This document shows positions 40,110 to 47,992 of a stretch of DNA of 64,000 nt, one piece after another. How positions within the stretch are numbered: position 1 is the stretch's first letter; every line of letters begins with the position of its first letter. A program made the translations under genes and the position numbers. The notes under the pieces were generated by a model that was not told where the DNA came from, searched no databases, and saw nothing but the letters and a program-made list of their open reading frames with translations. This DNA is from CAYQJL01 sp964612295 (GTDB taxonomy: Bacteria > Eisenbacteria > RBG-16-71-46 > CAIMUX01 > WJJG01), in the NCBI GenBank assembly GCA_964612295.1, contig CAZTDY010000015.1:1-64000 (forward strand). Reading direction: 5' to 3'.

Positions 40110-40616
40110 TTAGTGGTGTTCGTGAGCGGTCTTCTTCGCAGGCTCAGTATCGTTCGCGGCGTCATCAACCTGGGGGATCTCTTCGAGGGTTACCCCCTTC
40201 TCGGCCATCGTCTTCAGGTAGGTGTCCGGATCCTTTTTGAACTTCTTGATGCAGGGAGCACAGCAGAAGTAGATTCGTTTTTCTTCCCAGTCGAGGAATA
40301 CCGTGGAATCGATCTCCTCGTCCATGATCGGGCATAGGGTCTGCGGTACCGGCGCGTTGGCGAACTCGATCCCCTCGCTCTCCAAGCGCTTGATGTGCGA
40401 CTGGGGGTCTTGATCGAACTTCTCGAAACATGATGGGCAGCAGAAGTAGACCCGCTTGCCGTCCACGTCCCGGTACACGCCTTCGTCGATCTCACCCCCC
40501 ATGATCGGGCAGTGGGTTTGCGGCGTTCCCGCGGCCTCCTCGGCCTCGGCTGCCGGCGAGAGTGCGATGAGAAGCGCGCCGAGTATGACCATGCCGATCC
40601 TGCTTGTGTGTCTCAT
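40110..40616 (-). CDS. Periplasmic protein with two YHS metal-binding domains
   Basis: A 168-residue exported protein (signal peptide MVILGALLIALSPAAEA). It has two YHS-type repeats: CPIMGGEIDEGVYRDVDGKRVYFCCPSC (split as CPIMGGEID and VYFCCPSCFEKF) and CPIMDEEIDSTVF followed by IYFCCAPCIKKF. Each keeps the C-P-x-M and Y-F-C-C-x-x-C cysteines that bind metal in YHS/TRASH domains. A His-rich tail (HEHH) follows. Between cusC and cusB in the same operon, with RBS AGAGG upstream, it is likely a periplasmic metal-binding or delivery protein for the CusABC pump, analogous in role, but not in sequence, to CusF. Confidence 0.85.
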   Translation of the reverse strand: MRHTSRIGMVILGALLIALSPAAEAEEAAGTPQTHCPIMGGEIDEGVYRDVDGKRVYFCCPSCFEKFDQDPQSHIKRLESEGIEFANAPVPQTLCPIMDEEIDSTVFLDWEEKRIYFCCAPCIKKFKKDPDTYLKTMAEKGVTLEEIPQVDDAANDTEPAKKTAHEHH

Positions 40617-40634
40617 GATGTAGTCCTCTTTCTG

Positions 40635-41972
40635 TTATTGGCCTGCTGGGGCGTGTGCCCGATCGAGCGCCCGCCCCACGATCCATTCAATGCTGGCAAG
40701 GTGCCGGCCGCGATCCGCGCGGGCCCGCGCCAACCCCAGTTCCAGTCCGAGCAGATCCTGCTCGGCCGCCAGGACCTCCAAGTAGGACACGCCGCCGCCC
40801 GCGAAATCGCGGAGCGCCACGTCCAGCCCTTGGCTCGCAAGGGGAATCAATCGATCTTGATGAAGTGCGACTTGCCTCTCCGATTCCGCTAAGGCGCGCG
40901 CTGCAACCTGGAATTCAGCCTGTAACCGATTCCGGCGGTCCATGGTCTCGTGTCCCAAGGCCTGCTGCCGGAACCGGACCTCCTCTCGCGCCGCGCGATT
41001 GGCGCCGAACCACAGCGGCAGATTGAGCGACAGCGTGACCAACCACGGGTCCTTGCCGCTGTCAGCCAGCTGTGGATTCAAAGCCTCACCGGTTTGGATG
41101 TACTGCAACCCCACGCCCAACCCGGGATAACTCTTCTTCCCGGCGAGTCGGGCTGCGGCCTCGGCTCCCAGCAGGTGCGCTTCGAGCCGGCTCAGGTCGG
41201 GATGGCTGCTGATCGCATCACTCGCGGCAAGCGCGGTGATTTGCAGGCCCACTTCGGCGTAGTCGACCTGCGGAAACGCGGCCGTCTTGTTCGCCAGCGC
41301 GTCGGTGGGAAAATCGAGGACCGCTGCCAGGCGAATCCGACTTGTCTCGATCCGATCTTCCAGGCTCAGGGCCCGCTCTTTTAGCCTCTCGGCCTCGAGC
41401 TGAATCGCCAGGAGAGTCCGCTGCGAACTCGTGCCTACCTGGTAGCGCGTTTGGCTGATCTGTTCGAGCTGATCCATCAGACCCAGCTTCTGCTGCGTCA
41501 GCCGGAGGGCCTCCTGCGCGAAATGGAGATCGTAGAAAAGGTGTTTGGTCTCTCGAAGGAGCTCTTGGCGAACGCCTTCGCGCCCGGCGCCCTTGGCCGA
41601 CGCCATCGCCTCGGCCCGAACCCTCTTCAGGCCGGGCAGGCCAAACCACGGAATCTGCTGGCTGAGCCCGAAGCGCTGCTCTTGGGGGCCCACGCGCGTC
41701 TCGACTGACTCGACGAAGTGGGCATAGGTCAGTTTCGGTTCCGGCCAGGCTCCGGCCTGAGCGGCTTTCTGCTGCTCGGCCAGCCAGTGCGCGTCGGCGG
41801 CTTTGAGAGCCGGAGCCTGGGACTCAGCCTGGTGAAGGAGGTCAGGGAGCTGGAGGACCTCCTCCGACGCCCCTGCCGCCGTACCCGCCCAGATGCCGAG
41901 GGCCACGCAAACGACGAGTCGGGCGCCCGCCAGCGGGGCCGATCCAGACAGATGCCTCTTATGATCGCGCAT
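40635..41972 (-). CDS. cusC: TolC-family outer-membrane efflux channel (CusC/CzcC-like)
   Basis: A 445-residue protein with signal peptide (LVVCVALGIWAGTAAGA) and two outer-membrane-efflux repeats of about 190 residues, rich in heptad-like helices (LLHQAESQAPALKAADA; DLSRLEAHLLGAEAAARLAG). Channel-forming TolC trimers span the outer membrane and periplasm. The motif QQIPWFGLPGLKR is characteristic of metal-efflux CusC/CzcC members. It begins 14 bases before the stop of the receiver-domain gene, so they are coupled, and it is followed by the YHS protein and cusB/cusA. Confidence 0.92.
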   Translation of the reverse strand: MRDHKRHLSGSAPLAGARLVVCVALGIWAGTAAGASEEVLQLPDLLHQAESQAPALKAADAHWLAEQQKAAQAGAWPEPKLTYAHFVESVETRVGPQEQRFGLSQQIPWFGLPGLKRVRAEAMASAKGAGREGVRQELLRETKHLFYDLHFAQEALRLTQQKLGLMDQLEQISQTRYQVGTSSQRTLLAIQLEAERLKERALSLEDRIETSRIRLAAVLDFPTDALANKTAAFPQVDYAEVGLQITALAASDAISSHPDLSRLEAHLLGAEAAARLAGKKSYPGLGVGLQYIQTGEALNPQLADSGKDPWLVTLSLNLPLWFGANRAAREEVRFRQQALGHETMDRRNRLQAEFQVAARALAESERQVALHQDRLIPLASQGLDVALRDFAGGGVSYLEVLAAEQDLLGLELGLARARADRGRHLASIEWIVGRALDRAHAPAGQ

Positions 41973-42345
41973 TCTTCTCCTCCGTGTTCACCTGGATGTG
42001 AGAACGCAGGGCGCTCAGGCCGAGCGGCTTTGCCAGGACGGTTTCCACACCGAGGTCGCGCAGTGCGCTCTGCGAAATCTGATCCGCGTGGGCCGTGATC
42101 ACGACGCACGTGCAGTCCGAAGGCCGGGCCATCCTCAGTGCCCCGAGAAGATCGATGCCGGTCATCCCCGGCATCATGTAGTCGACGAGCAGCAGCTCCG
42201 GCCAGGCATCGGCCGGAAGAGTCCCGAGCGACTCGAGTGCGAGACCCGGCTCCGCGAAACAGCAGACCTCATGGCCTTCGGCGCCCAAGAGGATCTCGAG
42301 GCTTCGCAGGAGCGCGCGGTCATTGTCGACGATGGTGATTCTCAT
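41959..42345 (-). CDS. Single-domain response regulator (CheY-like), first gene of metal-efflux operon
   Basis: From ATG 42345 (GGAG six bases upstream) this is a 128-residue stand-alone receiver: acidic pair DND at residues 7-9, phospho-acceptor Asp in LLLVDYMMPGMTG, Thr/Ala switch in VVITAHA, and Lys in LAKPLG. No output domain follows. It is the first gene of the metal-efflux operon and probably modulates the two-component pair encoded just upstream by acting as a phosphate sink or competitor. The longer frame to 42435 lacks a ribosome site. Overlaps cusC by 14 bases. Confidence 0.88.
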   Translation of the reverse strand: MRITIVDNDRALLRSLEILLGAEGHEVCCFAEPGLALESLGTLPADAWPELLLVDYMMPGMTGIDLLGALRMARPSDCTCVVITAHADQISQSALRDLGVETVLAKPLGLSALRSHIQVNTEEKNARS

Positions 42346-42387
42346 GGTCTCTCCACATCGGTGGTTTGATTCTCCGACCGAATGAGT

Positions 42388-42403
42388 GGCATGGAGCGGG
42401 CCA
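42388..42403 (-). promoter_or_regulatory. Candidate sigma-54 (-24/-12) promoter of the metal-efflux operon
   Basis: On the minus strand TGGCCCG-N4-ATGCC keeps GG and GC exactly 12 bases apart, as sigma-54 promoters require (consensus TGGCAC-N5-TTGC). It is 42 bases upstream of the receiver-gene ATG and about 100 bases downstream of the 37-bp palindrome. Deviations at the A of TGGCA and first T of TTGC lower confidence. Confidence 0.5.
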
Positions 42404-42481
42404 GGAGGATGACAAAGACTGGAATCGGCTCCCACGCAGAGGATTGCGCGAAACAGGACGACCGAGGATGGTGCACGGGGT

Positions 42482-42518
42482 CGTCAGGTCCTGGCGACCG
42501 AGTCGCCAGGTTCTGACG
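42482..42518. promoter_or_regulatory. 37-bp near-perfect inverted repeat, probable enhancer for the NtrC-type regulator
   Basis: Two 17-base arms (inner core CCTGGCGAC / GTCGCCAGG, outer CGTCAG / CTGACG) match at 15 of 17 positions around a 3-base centre at 42499-42501. The spacing of about 100 bp upstream of a candidate sigma-54 promoter fits an enhancer-binding site. It also forms a strong hairpin, so a terminator after the regulator gene is the alternative; no T-tract follows. Confidence 0.55.
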
Positions 42519-42538
42519 ATCCGCAAGGGCGGATTGGT

Positions 42539-43900
42539 CTAGTCGCGGAGCCCGTAGCCCTTCAGCTTCTTGCGCAGCGTCGTGGGGGAAATCTCGAGGA
42601 GCTTCGCGGTTCGGGTCACGTTCCCGCCGCAAGCCCGGTAGGCCTTGCCGATGTGTTCTTTCTCCGCCTCGCGAAGAGACAACACCGGCGCCCGATCCTC
42701 TCCCGGCGATTCGGACGGTTCGGCCTCCGGCCGGCCCCTCGCCTGCCGCAGAAGCGGCTCAAAATCCTCGGCGGTGAGAACGTCACCCCGAGAAAGGGTG
42801 ATCGCTCTCGCAAGCACGCTCTGCAGCTCGCGCACGTTGCCCGGCCAATCGTAAGCCATCAAACTGACCAGCGCGCTCTCATGAATTCCACTCACTCTCC
42901 GATGAAGACGCTTGCTCAAATCCTGGATGAGGTGGTTGGCAAGCAGCGGAATGTCCCCTTGGCGATCACGCAGCGCGGGCACCCGCAGCCGCGCGACCGC
43001 CAGGCGGAAGAAAAGATCTTCCCGAAAGCGACCCGCGGCGACTTCTGCCTTCAGATCACGATGGGTGGCGGCGATGACCCGGGCCCGGAACGCGATGGGC
43101 TCCAATCCCCCCACGCGCTCGAATTCCCTTTCCTGAAGCACGCGAAGGAGCTTGGCCTGGAGGTCGGGCGCCAGGTCCCCGATCTCATCCAGGAAGAGCG
43201 TTCCCTCTCCCGCATGCTCGAGCCGCCCGGTCTTTCGCTGGTCGGCCCCGGTGAAGGCCCCCTTCTCATGGCCGAAAAGCTCGCTTTCAGGCAGCGTGGC
43301 GACGATCGCCGAGCAGTTGATCGCAACAAACGGCTGCGCAGGAGTACCGGCCTCATGAAGCGCGCGGGCAACCAGCTCCTTACCCGTCCCACTCTCCCCC
43401 TCGACAAGCACGGTCTCGCGATTCTGCGACAGCAAGCCGATCTGTTTGAGAACGTCGAGGATCCGGCGATCCTTCCCGACGATCTCACCGGGTCCCGCCT
43501 GCGAATCCTCCTCACTGGCGGTCGCCGGAGGAACCTGCGCTCCCAGGCGACTCGCCTTCTCCATGACCACGATGATCTCGTCGAGTTCAAACGGTTTGCG
43601 AAGGTAGTCGAACGCCCCCTCCCGCATCGCTTCGATGGTGGCGCGCATATCCTGCGTCCCGGTGATCATGACGACCAGAAGATCCGCGTTCTCTTCGCGC
43701 AAACGCTGCAGGACCTCCAGCCCACTCATGTCCGGAAGGCCGAGATCCAGGAACACGATCTCCGGCGGCCATTCGGAGCAAAGCTCCTGTCCCTCGGTTC
43801 CCGAGTGAGCAGTGCGCACTTGGTGGCCACGATGCTCGAGCTGCAGTTGCATCGAGCGGCACAGCGCGCGGTCATCATCGATCATCACGATCCGGTTCAT
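42539..43900 (-). CDS. NtrC-family sigma-54-dependent response regulator
   Basis: A 453-residue protein: receiver domain (DDD near residue 9, phospho-Asp in VFLDLGLPDMSG), AAA+ sigma-54 interaction domain with Walker A GESGTGKE, the GAFTGA loop (GHEKGAFTGA) that contacts sigma-54, Walker B LFLDEIGDL, and a C-terminal Fis-type helix-turn-helix (AYRACGGNVTRTAKLLEISPTTLRKKL). It activates promoters of the -24/-12 type from remote palindromic sites. The matching kinase gene overlaps its start by ATGA. The metal-efflux operon directly downstream, with a candidate palindrome and sigma-54 promoter between, is its likely target, comparable in logic to ZraSR. Confidence 0.93.
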   Translation of the reverse strand: MNRIVMIDDDRALCRSMQLQLEHRGHQVRTAHSGTEGQELCSEWPPEIVFLDLGLPDMSGLEVLQRLREENADLLVVMITGTQDMRATIEAMREGAFDYLRKPFELDEIIVVMEKASRLGAQVPPATASEEDSQAGPGEIVGKDRRILDVLKQIGLLSQNRETVLVEGESGTGKELVARALHEAGTPAQPFVAINCSAIVATLPESELFGHEKGAFTGADQRKTGRLEHAGEGTLFLDEIGDLAPDLQAKLLRVLQEREFERVGGLEPIAFRARVIAATHRDLKAEVAAGRFREDLFFRLAVARLRVPALRDRQGDIPLLANHLIQDLSKRLHRRVSGIHESALVSLMAYDWPGNVRELQSVLARAITLSRGDVLTAEDFEPLLRQARGRPEAEPSESPGEDRAPVLSLREAEKEHIGKAYRACGGNVTRTAKLLEISPTTLRKKLKGYGLRD

Positions 43901-45735
43901 GATCGGCCCTCTTCAGGTCCGCGCCCTCCCGGCAACAGGAGGGTGAAGCGAGCACCCTGGGGTGTGCGGTTTTGCGCCCAAACGGTTCCCCCGTGATAGT
44001 CCACGACCTTCTTCACCGTGGCCAGCCCCAAGCCGGTCCCCTCCTCCCGCGTCGTGAAGAACGGGCTGAAGAGACGAGCCATGTCCCGGTCGGAGATTCC
44101 GGCGCCCAGATCTTCAACGCAGATGCGCACCTGCTGCTGGTCGCCCTGATCCGCCTGCGCCCGAATCGTGACCTCCTGAGACGGTCCCGAGGCCTGAATC
44201 GCGTTCAGCACCAGATTCGACAGCGCCCGCCGCAGCTGCTCCCGATCCGCGCGGATGAGCAGATCGTCCGGCCTGCAACGCACGGCCATCGTCACATCCT
44301 TCTCGTGGGCATGGGACGAGACGACATCGCAGGCATCGCGGATCAGATCGGCGGCGCGGAGCAACTCGAGGTTGAGCTCGAGCGGACGGCCGTAGCTCAG
44401 GAGTTCGCCGAGCATCGTCTCCAACCTGTCGACCTGCTCGGCGGCGATGGCCGCCAGCTCGGCGTGCAGGGGATCATCGGCGACCTTCTCCTTCAACGCC
44501 TGGAGATTCATCTTCACCGAGGAGAGCGGATTCCTCATCTCGTGGACAATGCTGGAACTCAACTGTCCCACGGCGGCGAGACTGGCCGCCTGCTGAAGGC
44601 GCTCCTGCGCGATGGCCAGTTCGTCGAGCATCCGATTGAACGCGTCCCCCACTTCCGCGGCTTCCGCACCATCGAGGGCGCCGACGCGCTCCGCGGCATC
44701 TCCGGCGGCGATCCGCCGGGCAACCCTGGCCAGCTGTTTCAGAGGGCTGGCGATGCGCCTCGCCCCCGCGGTCGCCAAGGCGGCCACGATCAGCATGGTG
44801 ATCAAGCCGGTCACCAGTGCCCGCCGGCGGAGGACGCGAAGCCACGCGAAGGCTTCGGCCTCTTCGACCTCGACGACGAGCGTCCAGCTGAGCGCCGGGA
44901 GGGCCACCGCTGCTCCCAGCACCTTGTGCCCCTCTGCACTCAGATAGTGAGACACCCGGGGAGCATCGGTCGTCGGCGCCTCGACCTGGCGATCGGCTGC
45001 AGGGTAGCGACCACCCGACGTTCGGACGTGCACGCGCCCGGTTTCTCTCAAGCCGGTTCGATCGAAGAGGATCGGATCGACAATCTCGGGCACGGCAATC
45101 TCCGCGACGAGAAACGCGCTGGTATCGCCGCCGGCTTCCGGCACCCGCCGGCCAACCTGGAGGGTGGGCAAGACGCCCGCACTGTCCACCAGAGACACCC
45201 AGACGATGGTGTCTTCGGCATCGAGTCTGGTTCTGAGACAGTCGTCGGGACGAATCTGGAGCGGGGGAACGAACGGCTCGCGGGAGCGTCCGGAGCCGTC
45301 CACCGCAAGCATGCAGCAACTGCTTCGAGGCTCTCCACTCTGCACGACCGGATTCCAATCCCCATCGAAGGCCGCGATTGCCCGGTAAAACGGGCTCGCG
45401 GTGCGAAGGTCTTCGAAGAGTGCGCGGAGTTCGGCGCGCCGGGTTCCTGCGGTGTGGAGAGCAAACTGCGCGGTAGGCGCACCCATCGATGGAGAGATCG
45501 CCAGGAGGCGCAGGTCGGAGCCGATCCCCTCCAACCAGGCGTGGATGCGCGTCTGACGCGATTCGAGCACGGAGAGAAGGTGGGCTTCCTCGGAATCGAT
45601 GATCGCCTCTCGCGCGCAGTGATACCCTTGAAACGCCATGACGAGCAGGGGTCCCAGGGCGGCGATCGACATCCACAGAAGAATACGCCAGGCCAGACTC
45701 TGCCGCCGGACAGCCCTGTGTGCCGTTTGGGTCAT
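43897..45735 (-). CDS. Membrane sensor histidine kinase, partner of the NtrC-type regulator
   Basis: A 612-residue kinase: membrane helix (ILLWMSIAALGPLLVMAF), a large periplasmic double-Cache-like domain (residues about 45-300) that contains SSCCML and several His/Cys residues that could bind metal, a second helix (LVTGLITMLIVAALATAGA), HAMP, H-box SSIVHEMRNPLSSVKM, then ATP-binding boxes (NLVLNAIQAS, DLGAGI, GTGLGLATVKKV). This is an NtrB/ZraS-type kinase. Metal sensing is inferred from the neighbouring operon. ATGA overlap with the regulator gene. Confidence 0.9.
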   Translation of the reverse strand: MTQTAHRAVRRQSLAWRILLWMSIAALGPLLVMAFQGYHCAREAIIDSEEAHLLSVLESRQTRIHAWLEGIGSDLRLLAISPSMGAPTAQFALHTAGTRRAELRALFEDLRTASPFYRAIAAFDGDWNPVVQSGEPRSSCCMLAVDGSGRSREPFVPPLQIRPDDCLRTRLDAEDTIVWVSLVDSAGVLPTLQVGRRVPEAGGDTSAFLVAEIAVPEIVDPILFDRTGLRETGRVHVRTSGGRYPAADRQVEAPTTDAPRVSHYLSAEGHKVLGAAVALPALSWTLVVEVEEAEAFAWLRVLRRRALVTGLITMLIVAALATAGARRIASPLKQLARVARRIAAGDAAERVGALDGAEAAEVGDAFNRMLDELAIAQERLQQAASLAAVGQLSSSIVHEMRNPLSSVKMNLQALKEKVADDPLHAELAAIAAEQVDRLETMLGELLSYGRPLELNLELLRAADLIRDACDVVSSHAHEKDVTMAVRCRPDDLLIRADREQLRRALSNLVLNAIQASGPSQEVTIRAQADQGDQQQVRICVEDLGAGISDRDMARLFSPFFTTREEGTGLGLATVKKVVDYHGGTVWAQNRTPQGARFTLLLPGGRGPEEGRS

Positions 45736-45945
45736 TCGATCTCCTGCCTGCGCCCGAGCCCCATCGTCATCGCGTCACGCACTCGTTTCCTACCCACCGC
45801 GGGTGGTCCGGATCCCAGGGCCCCTCGGCAGCGGCAGGATACCGCTTTCCCTCGGACCGCGCCAGCAAGCCAAACGCAATAAGATGGCAGCCAAATGGTC
45901 GATGAGACTTGTCCCCCAGACCATGTCCACCCCGGCCGATCGCAG

Positions 45946-45973
45946 TTGACAACATCCGTATATTCGCTAATAT
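45946..45973 (+). promoter_or_regulatory. Sigma-70-type promoter of the arsR-like gene
   Basis: TTGACA (45946-45951) and TAATAT (45968-45973) with a 16-base spacer, 25 bases upstream of the ArsR-family start at 45998. Both hexamers are near consensus, and the AT-rich stretch stands out against the high-GC background. Confidence 0.7.
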
Positions 45974-45980
45974 GCATATT
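45969..45980. promoter_or_regulatory. Candidate ArsR operator
   Basis: AATATGCATATT is a perfect 12-bp palindrome overlapping the -10 hexamer. Similar ATAT-type inverted repeats are typical ArsR/SmtB sites. The location would let the product repress its own transcription. Confidence 0.6.
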
Positions 45981-45997
45981 CGGAATTGAGGAGAGCC

Positions 45998-46375
45998 ATG
46001 CGAAAACCGACCCCAGAAGAAATCGAGCTTCTAAACAGGCACTGCTGCAGTGCTCTCAACGATCGCACCCGAATCGCCATCCTCTACGAACTTGGCGAGG
46101 GTCCCAAAAACGTGACCTGTCTTGTCGATGCCTTGGGTATCCCCCAGGCCACGGTCTCGCGCCACCTCACGGTCCTGCGCGAGCGCAGTTTTGTTGTCGC
46201 CACTCGGGACGGCAACCGCGTTGTGTACGAGTTGGAGGATGACCGCGTCCTGGAAATCCTCAATTCCATGCGCCGGATTCTGGCAACCAAGCTGCGTCAC
46301 CAGGAAGAGACCGCCGGGCGCATCCGATCCGCCCAGCGTGCAACGAAACGTAAACGCGGCACCCGCCCGCGCTAG
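45998..46375 (+). CDS. ArsR-family repressor, possible sulfide/persulfide sensor
   Basis: From ATG 45998 (GAGGAG just upstream) a 125-residue winged-helix protein: helix-turn-helix VTCLVDALGIPQATVSRHLTVL, wing SFVVATRDGNRVVYELED. It lacks the ECVCDLC metal site of ArsR, but has an N-terminal RHCCSALND and a cysteine in NVTCLVD at the helix before recognition. BigR/SqrR-type persulfide sensors also use cysteines at such places, and the downstream genes are sulfur-transfer genes, so sulfane-sulfur sensing is a reasonable inference. The Arg/Lys-rich tail is unusual. Probably represses the operon to 49239. Confidence 0.88.
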   Translation: MRKPTPEEIELLNRHCCSALNDRTRIAILYELGEGPKNVTCLVDALGIPQATVSRHLTVLRERSFVVATRDGNRVVYELEDDRVLEILNSMRRILATKLRHQEETAGRIRSAQRATKRKRGTRPR

Positions 46376-46425
46376 ACCCAGGTGCGGCCACTTGACCAGG
46401 CCGATCCAATCTTGGAGGAAGAACG

Positions 46426-46971
46426 ATGAGTGTTGACGTTGCCCAGGAACTGCAGGAGCTGAAACAGAAGGTGGATGCCCTGGAGCCGGGAGCGAAGCCG
46501 AAGCTGTCGATGATCGTCTTCTCCGGCGATCTGGACAAGATGATCGCGGCTATGATCATCGCGACCGGAGCCCGCGCGATGGGGCTGGAGGTCGTCCAGT
46601 TCTTCACCTTCTGGGGAACCGCCGCCCTTCGCGATGCAAAGGGCAGCGCCCAAGGCAAGGACTTCATGTCCAAGATGTTCGGGTGGATGCTCCCCAAGGG
46701 GCGCAACAAGCTCACCCTCTCCCAGATGAACATGGCCGGGATGGGCACGGCGATGATCAAGGACCTGATGCGCAAGAAGAACGCCCCCAGCCTTGATCAG
46801 TTGTTTGAGATGGCCGGGCAGTTGGGCGTACAGATCAAGATCTGCGAGATGTCGATGGACCTCATGGGCTTCAAACGCGAAGAGATCATCGACTATCCAC
46901 ACCTCGACTATTGCGGGGTCGCCGTCTTCCTGGCGGAGGCTCAGGAATCGAAGATTCAGCTCTTTATCTAA
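46426..46971 (+). CDS. DsrE2-like (DsrE/DsrF/DrsH family) sulfur-carrier protein
   Basis: A 181-residue protein with the DsrE fold: KLSMIVFSGDLDKMIAAMI start, FFTFWG motif, and the conserved cysteine block IKICEMSMDLMGFKREE near residue 145 that in DsrE2-type proteins carries sulfane sulfur. Middle helices MGTAMIKDLM may associate with membrane or partners. It lies 16 bases upstream of the TusA-like gene, the usual partner in sulfur-transfer cascades. Function in sulfur relay to the HdrD-like and membrane proteins encoded next is inference. Confidence 0.88.
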   Translation: MSVDVAQELQELKQKVDALEPGAKPKLSMIVFSGDLDKMIAAMIIATGARAMGLEVVQFFTFWGTAALRDAKGSAQGKDFMSKMFGWMLPKGRNKLTLSQMNMAGMGTAMIKDLMRKKNAPSLDQLFEMAGQLGVQIKICEMSMDLMGFKREEIIDYPHLDYCGVAVFLAEAQESKIQLFI

Positions 46972-46987
46972 TATCCTGGAGGGAAAC

Positions 46988-47227
46988 ATGGCTGACTACG
47001 AGGTTACGAAGGTCCTGGATCTGAAGGGTCTCCCCTGCCCCATGCCGGTTGTGCGCATGAGTCAGGAGATCGGATCCATCGAGGTGGGACAGGTCATCGA
47101 AGTTCACACAACCGATCCGGGGTCTTTGGCCGACTTTCCCGCCTGGGCGAAGAGCTCCGGGAACGAAGTTCTGGACACCGCCCAGGAAGAAGGCCTGATC
47201 AAGATTTTCGTGAAGCGTGTGAAGTAG
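46988..47227 (+). CDS. TusA-like sulfurtransferase
   Basis: A 79-residue protein with the catalytic C-P-x-P of TusA/SirA proteins (LDLKGLPCPMPVVRM) and the usual fold sequence IEVGQVIEVHTTDPGS and W-type helix before ending IKIFVKRVK. TusA proteins accept a persulfide on the CPxP cysteine and pass it on. Start at ATG 46988 behind GGAGGGAAAC. Between DsrE2 and the cytochrome b gene, in an operon. Confidence 0.92.
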   Translation: MADYEVTKVLDLKGLPCPMPVVRMSQEIGSIEVGQVIEVHTTDPGSLADFPAWAKSSGNEVLDTAQEEGLIKIFVKRVK

Positions 47228-47275
47228 CCCGCGAGCCGGCACCCCTTCGAGGGGCCAGCTCGCCAAGGAGGTGTG

Positions 47276-47992
47276 ATGGGCAGCGCCATTTCATACTTCA
47301 TCCTGGTGCCGATGGTCTACCTGGCGGCACTCGTATTTGTGGTCGGCGTCGCCTTCAAGGCGATCGCGCTCCTACGTGCTCCGCGTCATTCGGCGCCCCT
47401 GCGGGTCTATCCGCGGCCGAAAGCACCCGCGCTCGCGGCCCTCTCGGACACGTTTCTGATGCCCCAGATCCGCAGCCAGAATCCCGTCTTCTGGTTCTTT
47501 CTGGTCATCTATCACGTGGGGTTCGTGCTGCTTATCCTCGGGCATCTGGACCTGTTTCCCGGCATCACGATCATGCCGGAGGAGTCGGTCCACATGGTGG
47601 GCAACGGATTCGCCGGGGTTGCCGTCACCCTCTCGGTGCTCTACTTCCTTCTGCGGCGCATGCGGGGAGGGGTCAAGGACATCTCTGTCTTCGGTGACTA
47701 CCTCCTTCTCCTGCTGCTGCTGTTCCTCTTTCTGACCGGGGACACGATCAGCTGGGCCAACTCCTGGAACGAGGACGGATTCGTGCTCGGCAAGGTGGAG
47801 TTTGCCGACTACCTGCAGATCTTGACCAAGTTCAGTTTCGAGAGCCCGCGTGACGCGTTGGACGGTTCACACTATATCGTCGTCGTGCTGCACGTTCTCT
47901 TGGCCAATCTGTTCTTGATGACCTTCCCGTTCAGCAAGGTGATGCACACCTTCTTTGCCATGCCGCTCAATCGGCTCAGGAGGGGATTCTAA
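47276..47992 (+). CDS. NarI/DsrM-like membrane cytochrome b subunit
   Basis: A 238-residue membrane protein with about six hydrophobic segments, related to the gamma subunit of respiratory nitrate reductase and to DsrM/HdrE. Candidate haem-ligating histidines lie in YHVGFVLLILGHLDLF and in HYIVVVLHVLLANLFLM. AAGGAGG precedes ATG 47276 (an adjacent GTG is at 47273). It would exchange electrons between the quinone pool and the HdrD-like subunit, whose ATG overlaps its TAA by one base. Confidence 0.9.
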   Translation: MGSAISYFILVPMVYLAALVFVVGVAFKAIALLRAPRHSAPLRVYPRPKAPALAALSDTFLMPQIRSQNPVFWFFLVIYHVGFVLLILGHLDLFPGITIMPEESVHMVGNGFAGVAVTLSVLYFLLRRMRGGVKDISVFGDYLLLLLLLFLFLTGDTISWANSWNEDGFVLGKVEFADYLQILTKFSFESPRDALDGSHYIVVVLHVLLANLFLMTFPFSKVMHTFFAMPLNRLRRGF

